Shown: piece after piece, positions 14,284 through 22,524 of the stretch | Layout: every line of letters starts with the position of its first letter | Numbering within the stretch: the first letter of the stretch is position 1 | NCBI RefSeq assembly: GCF_014268755.2 | Contig: NZ_CP077093.1 | Span: 6,035,501 to 6,099,500, forward strand | Source of the DNA: Pseudomonas vanderleydeniana | Lineage (GTDB): Bacteria > Pseudomonadota > Gammaproteobacteria > Pseudomonadales > Pseudomonadaceae | Direction: 5' to 3' | DNA length: 64,000 bases | The notes under the pieces: model-generated | What the model was told of the DNA's origin: nothing | The model's database searches: none | What the model saw: the letters and a program-made list of their open reading frames with translations, nothing else | Translations under genes and position numbers: made by a program

Positions 14284-16719
14284 ATGAGCAACCAGCAGGA
14301 ATTCCCCGATCATCCGACCCAGCAGGCCGATGCGCCAGACCGCCACGACCCGGCCGACGACTCTCGCGGGTCCTCCGGCACCAGCCTGGCGCTGCCTGGA
14401 CAGAACCTGCCGGACACGGCCTACATCATCCCGATTCACAATCGCCCGTTCTTTCCTGCCCAGGTCCTGCCGGTCATCGTCAACGAAGAGCCCTGGGCCG
14501 AAACCCTGGAACTGGTGAGCAAGTCCGACCATCACTCCCTGGCGCTGTTCTTCGTCGATACCCCGACCGAGGATACCCGCCACTTCGACACCACCAGCCT
14601 GCCGGAGTACGGCACCCTGGTGAAGGTCCACCATGCCAGCCGCGAGAGTGGCAAGCTGCAGTTCGTCGCGCAGGGCCTGACCCGCGTGCGCATCCGCACC
14701 TGGCTCAAGCACCACCGCCCGCCCTACCTGGTGGAACTCGAATACCCGCACCAGCCGAGCGAACCGACCGACGAGGTGAAGGCCTACGGCATGGCCCTGA
14801 TCAATGCGATCAAGGAACTGCTGCCGCTCAACCCGCTCTACAGCGAGGAGCTGAAGAACTACCTCAACCGCTTCAGCCCCAACGATCCGTCGCCGCTGAC
14901 CGACTTCGCCGCCGCCCTGACCTCGGCCACCGGCAACGAGCTGCAGGAAGTGCTCGATTGCGTACCGATGCTCAAGCGCATGGAGAAGGTCCTGCCGATG
15001 CTGCGCAAGGAGGTCGAGGTCGCGCGCCTGCAGAAAGAGATCTCCGCCGAGGTGAACCGCAAGATCGGTGAGCACCAGCGCGAGTTCTTCCTCAAGGAAC
15101 AGCTCAAGGTCATCCAGCAGGAACTGGGACTGACCAAGGACGACCGCAGCGCCGACATCGAACAGTTCGAACAGCGCCTGGAGGGCAAGACTTTGCCGGC
15201 CCATGCGCAAAAGCGCATCAGCGAGGAAATGGGCAAGCTGGCGATCCTCGAAACCGGCTCGCCGGAATACGCCGTTACCCGCAACTACCTGGAATGGGCC
15301 ACCGCCCTGCCGTGGGGTGTGTACGGTGAAGACAAGCTCGATCTCAAGCACGCGCGCAAGGTGCTGGACCGTCACCATGCCGGCCTGGATGACATCAAGT
15401 CACGAATTCTCGAATTCCTCGCCGTCGGTGCCTACAAGGGCGAGATCAGCGGCTCGATCGTGCTGCTGGTGGGTCCACCGGGCGTGGGCAAGACCAGCGT
15501 CGGCAAGTCCATCGCCGAGTCCCTGGGCCGGCCGTTCTTCCGTTTCAGCGTCGGCGGCATGCGCGACGAGGCCGAGATCAAGGGCCATCGGCGCACCTAC
15601 ATCGGCGCCCAGCCGGGCAAGCTGGTGCAGGCACTCAAGGAAGTCGAGGTGATGAACCCGGTGATCATGCTCGACGAGATCGACAAGATGGGGCAGAGCT
15701 ACCAGGGCGACCCGGCTTCGGCGCTGCTGGAAACCCTCGACCCCGAGCAGAACGTCGACTTCCTCGACCACTACCTGGACCTGCGCCTGGACCTGTCGAA
15801 AGTGCTGTTCGTCTGTACTGCCAACACCCTGGATTCGATTCCCGGGCCGTTGCTCGACCGCATGGAAGTGATTCGCCTCTCGGGCTACATCACCGAGGAA
15901 AAACTGGCGATCGCCAAGCGCCATCTGTGGCCCAAGCAACTGGAGAAGGCCGGCGTGGCGAAAACCAGCCTGTCGATCAGCGACAGCGCCCTGCGCGCGG
16001 TGATCGACGGCTATGCCCGCGAGTCCGGCGTGCGCCAGCTGGAAAAACAGCTGGGCAAGCTGGTACGCAAGGCGGTGGTCAAGCTGCTGGAGGCGCCGGA
16101 CAGCGTCATCAGGATCGGACCCAAGGACCTGGAAGCCTCGTTGGGCATGCCGGTGTTCCGCAACGAGCAGGTACTCAGCGGTACCGGCGTGATCACCGGC
16201 CTGGCCTGGACCAGCATGGGTGGTGCGACATTGCCGATCGAGGCGACGCGTATCCACACGCTCAACCGCGGCTTCAAGCTGACCGGGCAGTTGGGAGACG
16301 TGATGAAAGAGTCGGCGGAAATCGCCTACAGCTACGTCGGCTCGCACCTCAAGCAGTTCGGCGGTGACCCACGGTTCTTCGATGAAGCCTTCGTCCACCT
16401 GCATGTGCCGGAAGGCGCCACGCCCAAGGATGGCCCGAGTGCCGGGGTGACCATGGCCAGTGCCCTGCTGTCGCTGGCCCGCAACCAGCCGCCGAAGAAA
16501 GGCGTGGCCATGACCGGGGAACTGACACTGACCGGGCACGTGTTGCCGATCGGCGGAGTGCGCGAGAAGGTGATCGCGGCACGCCGGCAGAAGATTCACG
16601 AACTGATCCTGCCGGAAGCCAACCGCGGCCACTTCGAGGAATTGCCGGACTATCTCAAGGAAGGCATGACCGTGCACTTCGCCAAGCGTTTTGCCGATGT
16701 GGCAAAAGTGCTTTTCTGA
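14284..16719 (+). CDS. asrA: ATP-dependent Lon-family protease, second Lon (AsrA type)
   Basis: An 811-residue LonA-type protease. The N domain (~45-240) with coiled coil (~250-300) is followed by an AAA+ module with Walker A G-P-P-G-V-G-K-T near residue 397 and Walker B V-I-M-L-D-E-I-D, then the protease domain with Ser719 (K-D-G-P-S-A-G-V) and Lys762 (R-E-K-V-I-A-A). It differs from the main housekeeping Lon in its acidic N-terminal ~40 residues. The neighbourhood, a ZnuD-like receptor not far upstream and a chagasin-type inhibitor next, resembles P. aeruginosa PA0779 (asrA), a Lon-class protease tied to aminoglycoside and heat stress. It degrades misfolded or regulatory proteins in the cytoplasm. 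The symbol rests on this context. Confidence 0.85.
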   Translation: MSNQQEFPDHPTQQADAPDRHDPADDSRGSSGTSLALPGQNLPDTAYIIPIHNRPFFPAQVLPVIVNEEPWAETLELVSKSDHHSLALFFVDTPTEDTRHFDTTSLPEYGTLVKVHHASRESGKLQFVAQGLTRVRIRTWLKHHRPPYLVELEYPHQPSEPTDEVKAYGMALINAIKELLPLNPLYSEELKNYLNRFSPNDPSPLTDFAAALTSATGNELQEVLDCVPMLKRMEKVLPMLRKEVEVARLQKEISAEVNRKIGEHQREFFLKEQLKVIQQELGLTKDDRSADIEQFEQRLEGKTLPAHAQKRISEEMGKLAILETGSPEYAVTRNYLEWATALPWGVYGEDKLDLKHARKVLDRHHAGLDDIKSRILEFLAVGAYKGEISGSIVLLVGPPGVGKTSVGKSIAESLGRPFFRFSVGGMRDEAEIKGHRRTYIGAQPGKLVQALKEVEVMNPVIMLDEIDKMGQSYQGDPASALLETLDPEQNVDFLDHYLDLRLDLSKVLFVCTANTLDSIPGPLLDRMEVIRLSGYITEEKLAIAKRHLWPKQLEKAGVAKTSLSISDSALRAVIDGYARESGVRQLEKQLGKLVRKAVVKLLEAPDSVIRIGPKDLEASLGMPVFRNEQVLSGTGVITGLAWTSMGGATLPIEATRIHTLNRGFKLTGQLGDVMKESAEIAYSYVGSHLKQFGGDPRFFDEAFVHLHVPEGATPKDGPSAGVTMASALLSLARNQPPKKGVAMTGELTLTGHVLPIGGVREKVIAARRQKIHELILPEANRGHFEELPDYLKEGMTVHFAKRFADVAKVLF

Positions 16720-16750
16720 CCCGCTTTAGCGCCAGTCCATCACCTGATGC

Positions 16751-16888
16751 GTCCCACGCCCTGCGTGGGAACGCCCTCGCCTGAGGCTGCGCGTGACATA
16801 CCAGCGCCCCTGTCGCCAGCGGGCAGCCTCGATCCTGTCCATGGCATCACGCGCATCTTGATCGTTCCCACGCGCCGCGTGGGAATGC
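16751..16888. repeat. Pair of CCCACGC/GCGTGGG palindromic repeats
   Basis: Two short palindromes of one family, GTCCCACGCCCTGCGTGGGAAC (16751-16772) and a second core TTCCCACGCGCCGCGTGGGAA near 16865-16885, lie in the spacer between asrA and the inhibitor gene. Each can form a hairpin. This repeat type is frequent between Pseudomonas genes; neither copy has the T tract of an intrinsic terminator. Confidence 0.7.
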
Positions 16889-17008
16889 CTCCCTTGACGC
16901 TCCGCGTCCCCCCTGCGCCGCTACCCGCCAGGACAGCATCGATCCAGCCCATCGCATCGGCCGCATCTTGGGTTATGCTCCAACATCGCTGTAATGATTG
17001 GAGACACT

Positions 17009-17401
17009 ATGACCCCGACTCGTCTATTGCTTGCGTCAAGCCTTGTGCTACTCACCGCCTGTGCACAACAACCGCGCCAGAACGTGACCGTGGAAAACCA
17101 GCGTGACTGCCCGATGCAGCTCAAGAACGGGCAGAACATGATTCTCAGCCTGCCCAGCAATCCCACCACCGGCTATCGCTGGGCCATCCAGGATTCCGCT
17201 GGCGGCGTGTTGAAGAGCCTTGGGCCCGAGGTCTACCACAACCCGGAAAACAGCGACATGATCGGCGCCGCCGGCCAATCGACCTGGCGCTTCCAGGCCT
17301 TCGCCACCGGCACCGGTCGCCTGCGCCTGACCTACCAACAGCCCTGGGAACCGGAAGTCCCGCCGGTACAGAGCTTCGACTGTCCGATCGTGGTGAACTG
17401 A
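17009..17401 (+). CDS. icp: Chagasin-type (I42) cysteine-protease inhibitor lipoprotein
   Basis: 130 residues from the ATG at 17009, chosen over the ATG at 16994 because GGAG sits 9 bp before it and the lipoprotein signal starts there. The lipobox L-T-A-C places Cys near residue 17. The three loops of chagasin-type inhibitors are present: N-P-T-T-G-Y-R-W, a G-A-A-G-Q-S-T-W-R-F segment and an R-L-T-Y-Q-Q-P-W-E-P loop. These loops block papain-like cysteine peptidases. An inhibitor of this family next to asrA is also known in P. aeruginosa (icp). It is one base upstream of the lysoplasmalogenase gene, so probably cotranscribed. Its natural target is unknown. Confidence 0.85.
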   Translation: MTPTRLLLASSLVLLTACAQQPRQNVTVENQRDCPMQLKNGQNMILSLPSNPTTGYRWAIQDSAGGVLKSLGPEVYHNPENSDMIGAAGQSTWRFQAFATGTGRLRLTYQQPWEPEVPPVQSFDCPIVVN

Positions 17402-17402
17402 C

Positions 17403-18059
17403 ATGCCTTGGCTGATTCTCGCCCTGATGGGCGCCGTCGCGTTCCTGTATGGGCTGAGTATCGACTCGCCACTGATCTGCCTGCTGACCAAACCCCTGCC
17501 GGTGCTGGCCCTGCTCGGTTGGCTGCATGATGCGCCGGGGGGCGAGTATCGCCGTTGGCTCGCGCTGGGCCTGGTGTTTTCGCTGCTCGGCGACATCCTG
17601 CTGGCCTGGCCAGGCGACCTGTTCGTGTTCGGCCTCGGTGCCTTCCTGGTCGCCCACCTTTGCTACCTCAAGGCCTACCTCGGCGATTGCCGGCGCCTGG
17701 CCCCGGCCCAACTGGTCGTCGCCCTGCTCATCGGCGCCGCCCTGCTCGGCGTGCTGATGTCCAAGGGCCTGGGCGAGTTGCTGATTCCGGTCAGCGTGTA
17801 TGCCCTGGCCATCAGTTGCATGCTCTGGCGGGCCCTGGCGCGACTGGGCAGCGACGTGCCAAGACGCTCGGCACAACTGGCTGCCGGCGGTGCGCTGGTG
17901 TTCGCCTTCTCCGACAGCCTGATCGGCATCGACCGCTTCGTGGTCAAGTTCGCCGCCGCGCCCTACCTGATCATCATTGCCTACTGGATCGGCCAATGGG
18001 GCATCGCCGCCTCGGCGTTCTCCCAGAAGGTCGCCAGACAGGAACCGGGCTTCGCCTGA
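17403..18059 (+). CDS. YhhN/TMEM86-family lysoplasmalogenase-like membrane protein
   Basis: 218 residues with about seven to eight hydrophobic helices. Family marks include L-P-V-L-A-L-L, L-G-L-V-F-S-L-L-G-D-I-L-L, F-L-V-A-H-L-C-Y, Y-A-L-A-I-S-C-M-L-W-R-A, G-A-L-V-F-A-F-S-D-S-L-I-G and Y-W-I-G-Q-W. The two Asp residues (G-D and S-D) are the conserved polar residues of the YhhN family. Eukaryotic relatives hydrolyse the vinyl-ether bond of lysoplasmalogen; pseudomonads do not make plasmalogens as far as is known, so the substrate here is open. It starts one base after the inhibitor stop. Confidence 0.83.
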   Translation: MPWLILALMGAVAFLYGLSIDSPLICLLTKPLPVLALLGWLHDAPGGEYRRWLALGLVFSLLGDILLAWPGDLFVFGLGAFLVAHLCYLKAYLGDCRRLAPAQLVVALLIGAALLGVLMSKGLGELLIPVSVYALAISCMLWRALARLGSDVPRRSAQLAAGGALVFAFSDSLIGIDRFVVKFAAAPYLIIIAYWIGQWGIAASAFSQKVARQEPGFA

Positions 18060-18160
18060 AGCCCGCCCTGCGGCCACGCACGCTTTATCCGACAAACCGC
18101 GCATCCCGGCGCCAACTTGGCTAAAATGCCGACCCTTTTTCGATTGTCGCCGGAACCGCC

Positions 18161-18904
18161 GTGAGCAAAGAACCCGATCGCCTTTTCGCCCAGCCCCTGG
18201 CCCAAGTGCCGGACTTCGCCTTCAACGAAGATGTGGTGCGGGTGTTCCCGGACATGATCAAGCGCTCGGTTCCCGGCTACCCGACCATCGTCGAGAACCT
18301 TGGCGTGCTCGCCGCGCAGTTCGCCCAGCCGGGCAGCGTGCTTTACGACCTCGGCAGTTCCCTCGGCGCGGTGACCCAGTCGCTGCGTCGGCATGTGCGC
18401 AATGACGGCTGCCGGGTGATCGCGGTGGATAACTCCACGGCGATGGTCGAGCGCTGCCGCGAATACCTCAACGCCCAGGACTCGATGTTCCAGGAGCTGT
18501 TGCCGGTGGAAGTGATCGAAGGCGATATCCTCGCCCTGGACTTCCGCCCGGCCTCGGTGGTGGCGCTGAACTTCACCCTGCAATTCATCGCCCCGGAGCA
18601 GCGCCTGGCCCTGCTCGGGCGCATCCGCCAGGCACTGCTGCCCGGTGGCGCCCTGATCCTCTCGGAGAAGCTGCGCTTCAACGACCCCGAGGAGCATGCG
18701 CTGCTCACCGACCTGCATATCGCCTTCAAGCGCGCCAATGGCTACAGCGAACTGGAAATCGCCCAGAAACGCAGTGCCATCGAGAACGTGATGAAACCCG
18801 ACAGCCTCGAGGAACACCGCGCACGCCTGCTGGCGGCGGGCTTCTCGAAAGTCGTGCCCTGGTTCCAATGCCTTAACTTTGCCTCGTTGATTGCCCTGCC
18901 ATGA
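18161..18904 (+). CDS. cmoA: Carboxy-S-adenosyl-L-methionine synthase
   Basis: A 247-residue class I methyltransferase-fold protein starting at GTG. The SAM-binding loop is [13 protein letters not shown] and the acidic residue after it is in A-V-D-N-S-T-A-M. It ends 4 bp inside the next gene, cmoB, which fixes the assignment. CmoA converts SAM and prephenate to carboxy-SAM (Cx-SAM), the cofactor that CmoB uses to make 5-carboxymethoxyuridine at tRNA position 34, needed to read codons ending in G and U. Confidence 0.95.
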   Translation: MSKEPDRLFAQPLAQVPDFAFNEDVVRVFPDMIKRSVPGYPTIVENLGVLAAQFAQPGSVLYDLGSSLGAVTQSLRRHVRNDGCRVIAVDNSTAMVERCREYLNAQDSMFQELLPVEVIEGDILALDFRPASVVALNFTLQFIAPEQRLALLGRIRQALLPGGALILSEKLRFNDPEEHALLTDLHIAFKRANGYSELEIAQKRSAIENVMKPDSLEEHRARLLAAGFSKVVPWFQCLNFASLIALP

Positions 18905-19857
18905 TTGATCTGTCCCCCCTTGCCAGCCGCCTGGCACGTACTCCCCTGGCCGAATGGGCCAACGGCCTGCAGGCCCAGCTCGATACCCGGCTGGAGAAAG
19001 GTCATGGCGACCTTGAGCGTTGGCAGGGTGCGCTCGATGCCTTGCCAGCACTGGAACCGACGACGATCGACCTGCTCGGCGGCCTGACCCTGGACAGCGA
19101 CTGCGACGACGCGACCCGCGCCCAGGTGCGTAGCGCACTGATGGGCCTGAGTCCGTGGCGCAAGGGGCCCTTCGACCTGTTCGGCGTGCATGTCGATACC
19201 GAGTGGCGTTCAGACTGGAAATGGTCGCGGGTCGCCCCGCACCTGGACCTCAAGGGCAAGCGCATCCTCGACGTCGGCTGCGGCAACGGCTACTACATGT
19301 GGCGCATGCTCGGTGCCGGCGCCGACACGGTGATCGGCGTCGACCCGAACTGGCTGTTCTTCTGCCAGTTCCAGGCGGTCCAGCGCTATCTGGCACAGGA
19401 AGCGGCCTGGCACCTGCCCTTCCCGTTCGAGGACCTGCCAGCGAACCTGGAAGGTTTCGACACGGTGTTTTCCATGGGGGTGTTCTACCATCGGCGCTCG
19501 CCGATCGAGCACCTGCTGGCGCTGAAGGATTGCCTGGTCAAGGGCGGCGAACTGGTGCTGGAGACCCTGGTGATCGAAGGTGACGCGAACCAGGTGCTGG
19601 TACCCGAGGACCGCTACGCGCAGATGCGCAACGTCTGGTTCCTGCCCTCGGTTCCGGCGCTGGAGCGCTGGCTGCGGCGGGCCGGGTTCAGCGATGTACG
19701 CTGCGTGGACGTGAGCCTGACCAGTATCGAGGAACAGCGGGCGACCGAATGGATGAAGTACCAGTCGCTGAGCGACTTCCTCGACCCGAACGACCACGGC
19801 AAGACCATCGAGGGCCTGCCGGCGCCGATGCGCGCAGTGATCGTCGCGCGCAAGTAG
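18901..19857 (+). CDS. cmoB: tRNA U34 carboxymethyltransferase
   Basis: 318 residues; uses Cx-SAM from CmoA to carboxymethylate 5-hydroxyuridine-34 of tRNA. Landmarks are [20 protein letters not shown], the SAM loop [31 protein letters not shown] and L-V-I-E-G-D. Its start overlaps the cmoA stop by 4 bp, so the two are translated together. Length is normal. A REPIN follows. Confidence 0.95.
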   Translation: MIDLSPLASRLARTPLAEWANGLQAQLDTRLEKGHGDLERWQGALDALPALEPTTIDLLGGLTLDSDCDDATRAQVRSALMGLSPWRKGPFDLFGVHVDTEWRSDWKWSRVAPHLDLKGKRILDVGCGNGYYMWRMLGAGADTVIGVDPNWLFFCQFQAVQRYLAQEAAWHLPFPFEDLPANLEGFDTVFSMGVFYHRRSPIEHLLALKDCLVKGGELVLETLVIEGDANQVLVPEDRYAQMRNVWFLPSVPALERWLRRAGFSDVRCVDVSLTSIEEQRATEWMKYQSLSDFLDPNDHGKTIEGLPAPMRAVIVARK

Positions 19858-19899
19858 GCTCCATTCATGGTGAACCCGCCCTGGTCATGAGCCGCACTG

Positions 19900-20031
19900 T
19901 GTGGCGAGCGAGCTTGCCCGCGCAGGGGCGCCCAGCGCCCCTGAACCCAGGATAGGCATTCCTCAAGGAGGAATGGGTTGGCTGGCTTACGGCTGCCTCG
20001 CAGCCGAGCGCGGGCAAGCCCGCTCGCCACA
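19900..20031. repeat. REPIN (inverted pair of REP palindromes)
   Basis: GTGGCGAGCGAGCTTGCCCG (from 19901) and its inverted partner ending CCCGCTCGCCACA (20031), in the spacer between the convergent cmoB and tadA. Same family as at 3067. Confidence 0.82.
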
Positions 20032-20060
20032 GGGGATGTGCAACGCCTGAACAGATCGAC

Positions 20061-20552
20061 TCAGGCCTTGCCGCGGCGGGCCTTGAAGAACTCGCTGAGG
20101 ATGGTCCCGCATTCCTCGGCGAGCACCCCGCCCTCGAACAGCACCCGGTGGTTGAGAAAGCCCTGGGTGAAGAACTGCCCCTGGCTCTGCACGATTCCCG
20201 CCTTGGGCTCCAGGGCGCCGTAGACCACCCGTGCAATCCGCGAATGAACGATCAACCCGGCGCACATGCTGCACGGTTCCAGCGTCACGTAGAGGGTGCT
20301 GCCCGGTAGCCGGTAGTTGCTCACCGCCTGGGCCGCCGCGCGGATGGCGACCATCTCGGCATGGGCGCTCGGGTCGCTGCCGCTGATCGGGCAGTTGAAG
20401 CCGCGGCCGATGATCTCGCCGTCCTGGACCAGTACCGCACCGACCGGCACCTCGCCCAGCGCCGCGCCCTGGGCGGCCAACGCCAGTGCCTCGCGCATGA
20501 AATCCTGATCGCGGCTGCGATCGATGATCGCCGCCGGGCGAATCTGCCGCAT
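20061..20552 (-). CDS. tadA: tRNA-specific adenosine deaminase
   Basis: 163 residues from the ATG at 20552, whose start overlaps the cumA stop by one base (TGATG). The frame stays open 69 bp further upstream but that part lies within cumA. The zinc deaminase motifs are H-A-E-M-V-A-I, with the catalytic Glu, and L-E-P-C-S-M-C-A-G. R-V-V-Y-G-A and N-H-R-V are TadA-like. The enzyme converts A34 to inosine in tRNA-Arg(ACG), an essential step. The same pairing with a multicopper oxidase gene is known in P. putida, where the small downstream gene was called cumB. Confidence 0.92.
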   Translation of the reverse strand: MRQIRPAAIIDRSRDQDFMREALALAAQGAALGEVPVGAVLVQDGEIIGRGFNCPISGSDPSAHAEMVAIRAAAQAVSNYRLPGSTLYVTLEPCSMCAGLIVHSRIARVVYGALEPKAGIVQSQGQFFTQGFLNHRVLFEGGVLAEECGTILSEFFKARRGKA

Positions 20553-21928
20553 CACGCCACCTCGATGGCGGCCATCAGGCCGGTTTCCATGTGGTCGATC
20601 ACATGGCAATGGAACATCCACACCCCCGGGTTATCCGCCACCAGCGCCACCCGCGCACGCTCGTTCTTGCCCAGCAGGTAGGTGTCGGTGAAGTACGGAA
20701 CGATCGTCTTGCGGTTCGAGGCAAGTACCTTGAAGCTCATGCCGTGCAAGTGGATCGGGTGCTGGTACTGGGTCATGTTCTTCAATTCGAAAATGTAGCT
20801 CTTGCCCTTCTGCAACTTGGCGATGGGCCGGTCGGCGCAGGTCTTGTCGGTGATGTCCCAGGCCTTGCCGTTGATCTGCCAGAGGCTGGGCGGCTTGCCA
20901 TTATCGACGTTCACCGAAACCGAGCCAACCCACTCGAAATTGAAGTTGAGCTTTTCGGCATTGGCCAGGTCCGGCTCGGCAATCGGGTTGGCCGGCAACG
21001 CCGGTGGCCACTGGCTCGGTGCGTCGTTGTTGGCCACCGAACGGAAGGTGCCCAGTCGGATCGGACCGTTGCGCAGGGCCAGTTCCTCACCGGCCGGCGG
21101 CGCCTTGATCGCCAGGCAGATGCGCATGCCCGGGCCAAGCCAATACTCCTTGCCCAGGGGCCGCGGCTCGACCGGGTTGCCGTCCAGCGCATAGATCTGC
21201 GCCTCGGCATCCGGGATGTTGATACGGTAGGTCAGGGTGTTGTCGAGGTTGAGCAGGCGCACCCGGGTAATCTGCCCGGCCGGCAACTCGACCACGGCCT
21301 GCGATACACCGTTGATCGTCGACAGCCGCCCCGCCGTGCCGCCACGGGCGGCTTCACGGGGAATGCTGAATGGCAGGAAGGCGCCTTCCTCATCGACATG
21401 CCAGCTTTTCAGGCTGAGCGTGCGTTCATGGCGGAACCCGGTCGGCTCGCGCTCCTCGATGATCAGCGGCCCGACCAGCCCGCGCCCCAGCTCCTCGCTG
21501 CTGCTGACGTGAGGGTGGTACCAGTAGCTGCCGGCATCCGGCACGCGGAACTTGTAGTCGAAGTACTCGCCGGGCAGCACCGGCAGTTGCGAAACGTACG
21601 GGACACCATCCATCTCCAGCGGCAGGCGGATGCCATGCCAGTGGATGGTGGTGGCCACCGGCAGGTGGTTGATGAAACGCACCCGCAACCATTCACCCTG
21701 GCGCACCCGCAACTCGGTACCTGGCGCCGTCGGGCCGAATGCCCAGGCCGGGGTCTTGTGCCCAGCCACCAACTCGACATCCAGCGGTGCGGCGATCAGT
21801 TCATAGTCATGCCCGGCTTCGGCGTCGGCCATCTTCCCCAGCCAGTAGCGCGACGCACCACCGGCCCCTACACCTACTACCGCAAGGCCGACCAGGCCAC
21901 CGAGTATTTGTCGACGGGAAAAAGACAT
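20552..21928 (-). CDS. cumA: Multicopper oxidase of the CumA type
   Basis: 458 residues from the ATG at 21928; a GTG four codons earlier is possible but GAGG lies at a suitable distance for the ATG. The N terminus S-F-S-R-R-Q-I-L-G-G followed by a hydrophobic stretch is a Tat signal. Copper sites: H-W-H-G, W-Y-H-P-H, H-P-I-H-L-H-G and H-C-H-V-I-D-H-M, the complete laccase-like set for one type 1 and the trinuclear centre. CumA was identified in P. putida GB-1 as a factor for Mn(II) oxidation, though its exact role there has been debated; copper tolerance or metal oxidation in the periplasm is the safer description. Translationally coupled to tadA. Confidence 0.88.
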   Translation of the reverse strand: MSFSRRQILGGLVGLAVVGVGAGGASRYWLGKMADAEAGHDYELIAAPLDVELVAGHKTPAWAFGPTAPGTELRVRQGEWLRVRFINHLPVATTIHWHGIRLPLEMDGVPYVSQLPVLPGEYFDYKFRVPDAGSYWYHPHVSSSEELGRGLVGPLIIEEREPTGFRHERTLSLKSWHVDEEGAFLPFSIPREAARGGTAGRLSTINGVSQAVVELPAGQITRVRLLNLDNTLTYRINIPDAEAQIYALDGNPVEPRPLGKEYWLGPGMRICLAIKAPPAGEELALRNGPIRLGTFRSVANNDAPSQWPPALPANPIAEPDLANAEKLNFNFEWVGSVSVNVDNGKPPSLWQINGKAWDITDKTCADRPIAKLQKGKSYIFELKNMTQYQHPIHLHGMSFKVLASNRKTIVPYFTDTYLLGKNERARVALVADNPGVWMFHCHVIDHMETGLMAAIEVA

Positions 21929-22073
21929 GAACCCAACCACCTCACCGAATCAGCCGCAAGCTCACCGCTCGCAAAAGGCGAATACGATACACCCGCAGTT
22001 GAGAAACGGTAAGGGCGGAGTGGCAATGGGCCGCAAGCCCGGCGCATGACACGGCCCCCTTCGCATGGCCCCG

Positions 22074-22162
22074 TGTAGGAGCCGGCTTGCCGGCGATAGC
22101 GATCTGTCAGTCAATATATTTCTGGCTGAGCCACCGCGATCGCCAGCAAGCCGGCTCCTACA
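22074..22162. repeat. Inverted pair of TGTAGGAGCCGGCTTGC repeats
   Basis: TGTAGGAGCCGGCTTGCCGG (22074 on) and its reverse complement GCAAGCCGGCTCCTACA (to 22162) are separated by about 45 bp in the cumA upstream spacer. A different REP family from the GTGGCGAGC type; single copies recur at 37748 and 63312. Confidence 0.8.
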
Positions 22163-22195
22163 GGCCTCGGCGCTCGATGGTTTGTGGACAGGCCC

Positions 22196-22522
22196 TCAAG
22201 CCTTTTCCGCATGCCTGGAATCGAGTCCCATCAACAGATGAACCACGCCATCCCTCAAGGCCATCACCCCCGGCACGCCCGCCTTGCGCAGGGCCGCCTG
22301 ATCAAGCCGGCTGGCATCATGCAACTCGACCCGCAACCGCGTCAGCGCCACCCGCTGGCGGGACTTGAGGTTGGCCTCGCCTCCCAGCGCCGCCAGTACC
22401 GGCTCGGCAAGAACCATTGCCTCCACCGGCACCGAATCGTCACGGGCCTGTGCAACCGCCTGCTCCGGCACCAGGTCCGGGGTCAGGGCCTTCCAGAAGG
22501 CCTGCCTGAATGTCTCGAACAT
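22196..22522 (-). CDS. PTS EIIB-like domain protein lacking the phosphorylated cysteine
   Basis: 108 residues from the ATG at 22522, two bases after the EI-fusion stop. The C-terminal ~70 residues match a glucose-type EIIB domain (L-G-G-E-A-N-L, then T-R-L-R-V-E-L and G-V-x-G-V). In EIIB the motif is D-A-C-x-T-R-L-R; here it reads R-V-A-L-T-R-L-R, so the phosphoryl-accepting Cys is replaced by Ala. It therefore cannot act as a normal phosphate carrier, and the TreP of this operon has its own intact EIIB with Cys. It may be decaying, or a regulatory or structural partner. Last gene of the trehalose operon. Confidence 0.78.
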   Translation of the reverse strand: MFETFRQAFWKALTPDLVPEQAVAQARDDSVPVEAMVLAEPVLAALGGEANLKSRQRVALTRLRVELHDASRLDQAALRKAGVPGVMALRDGVVHLLMGLDSRHAEKA

Positions 22523-22524
22523 GC

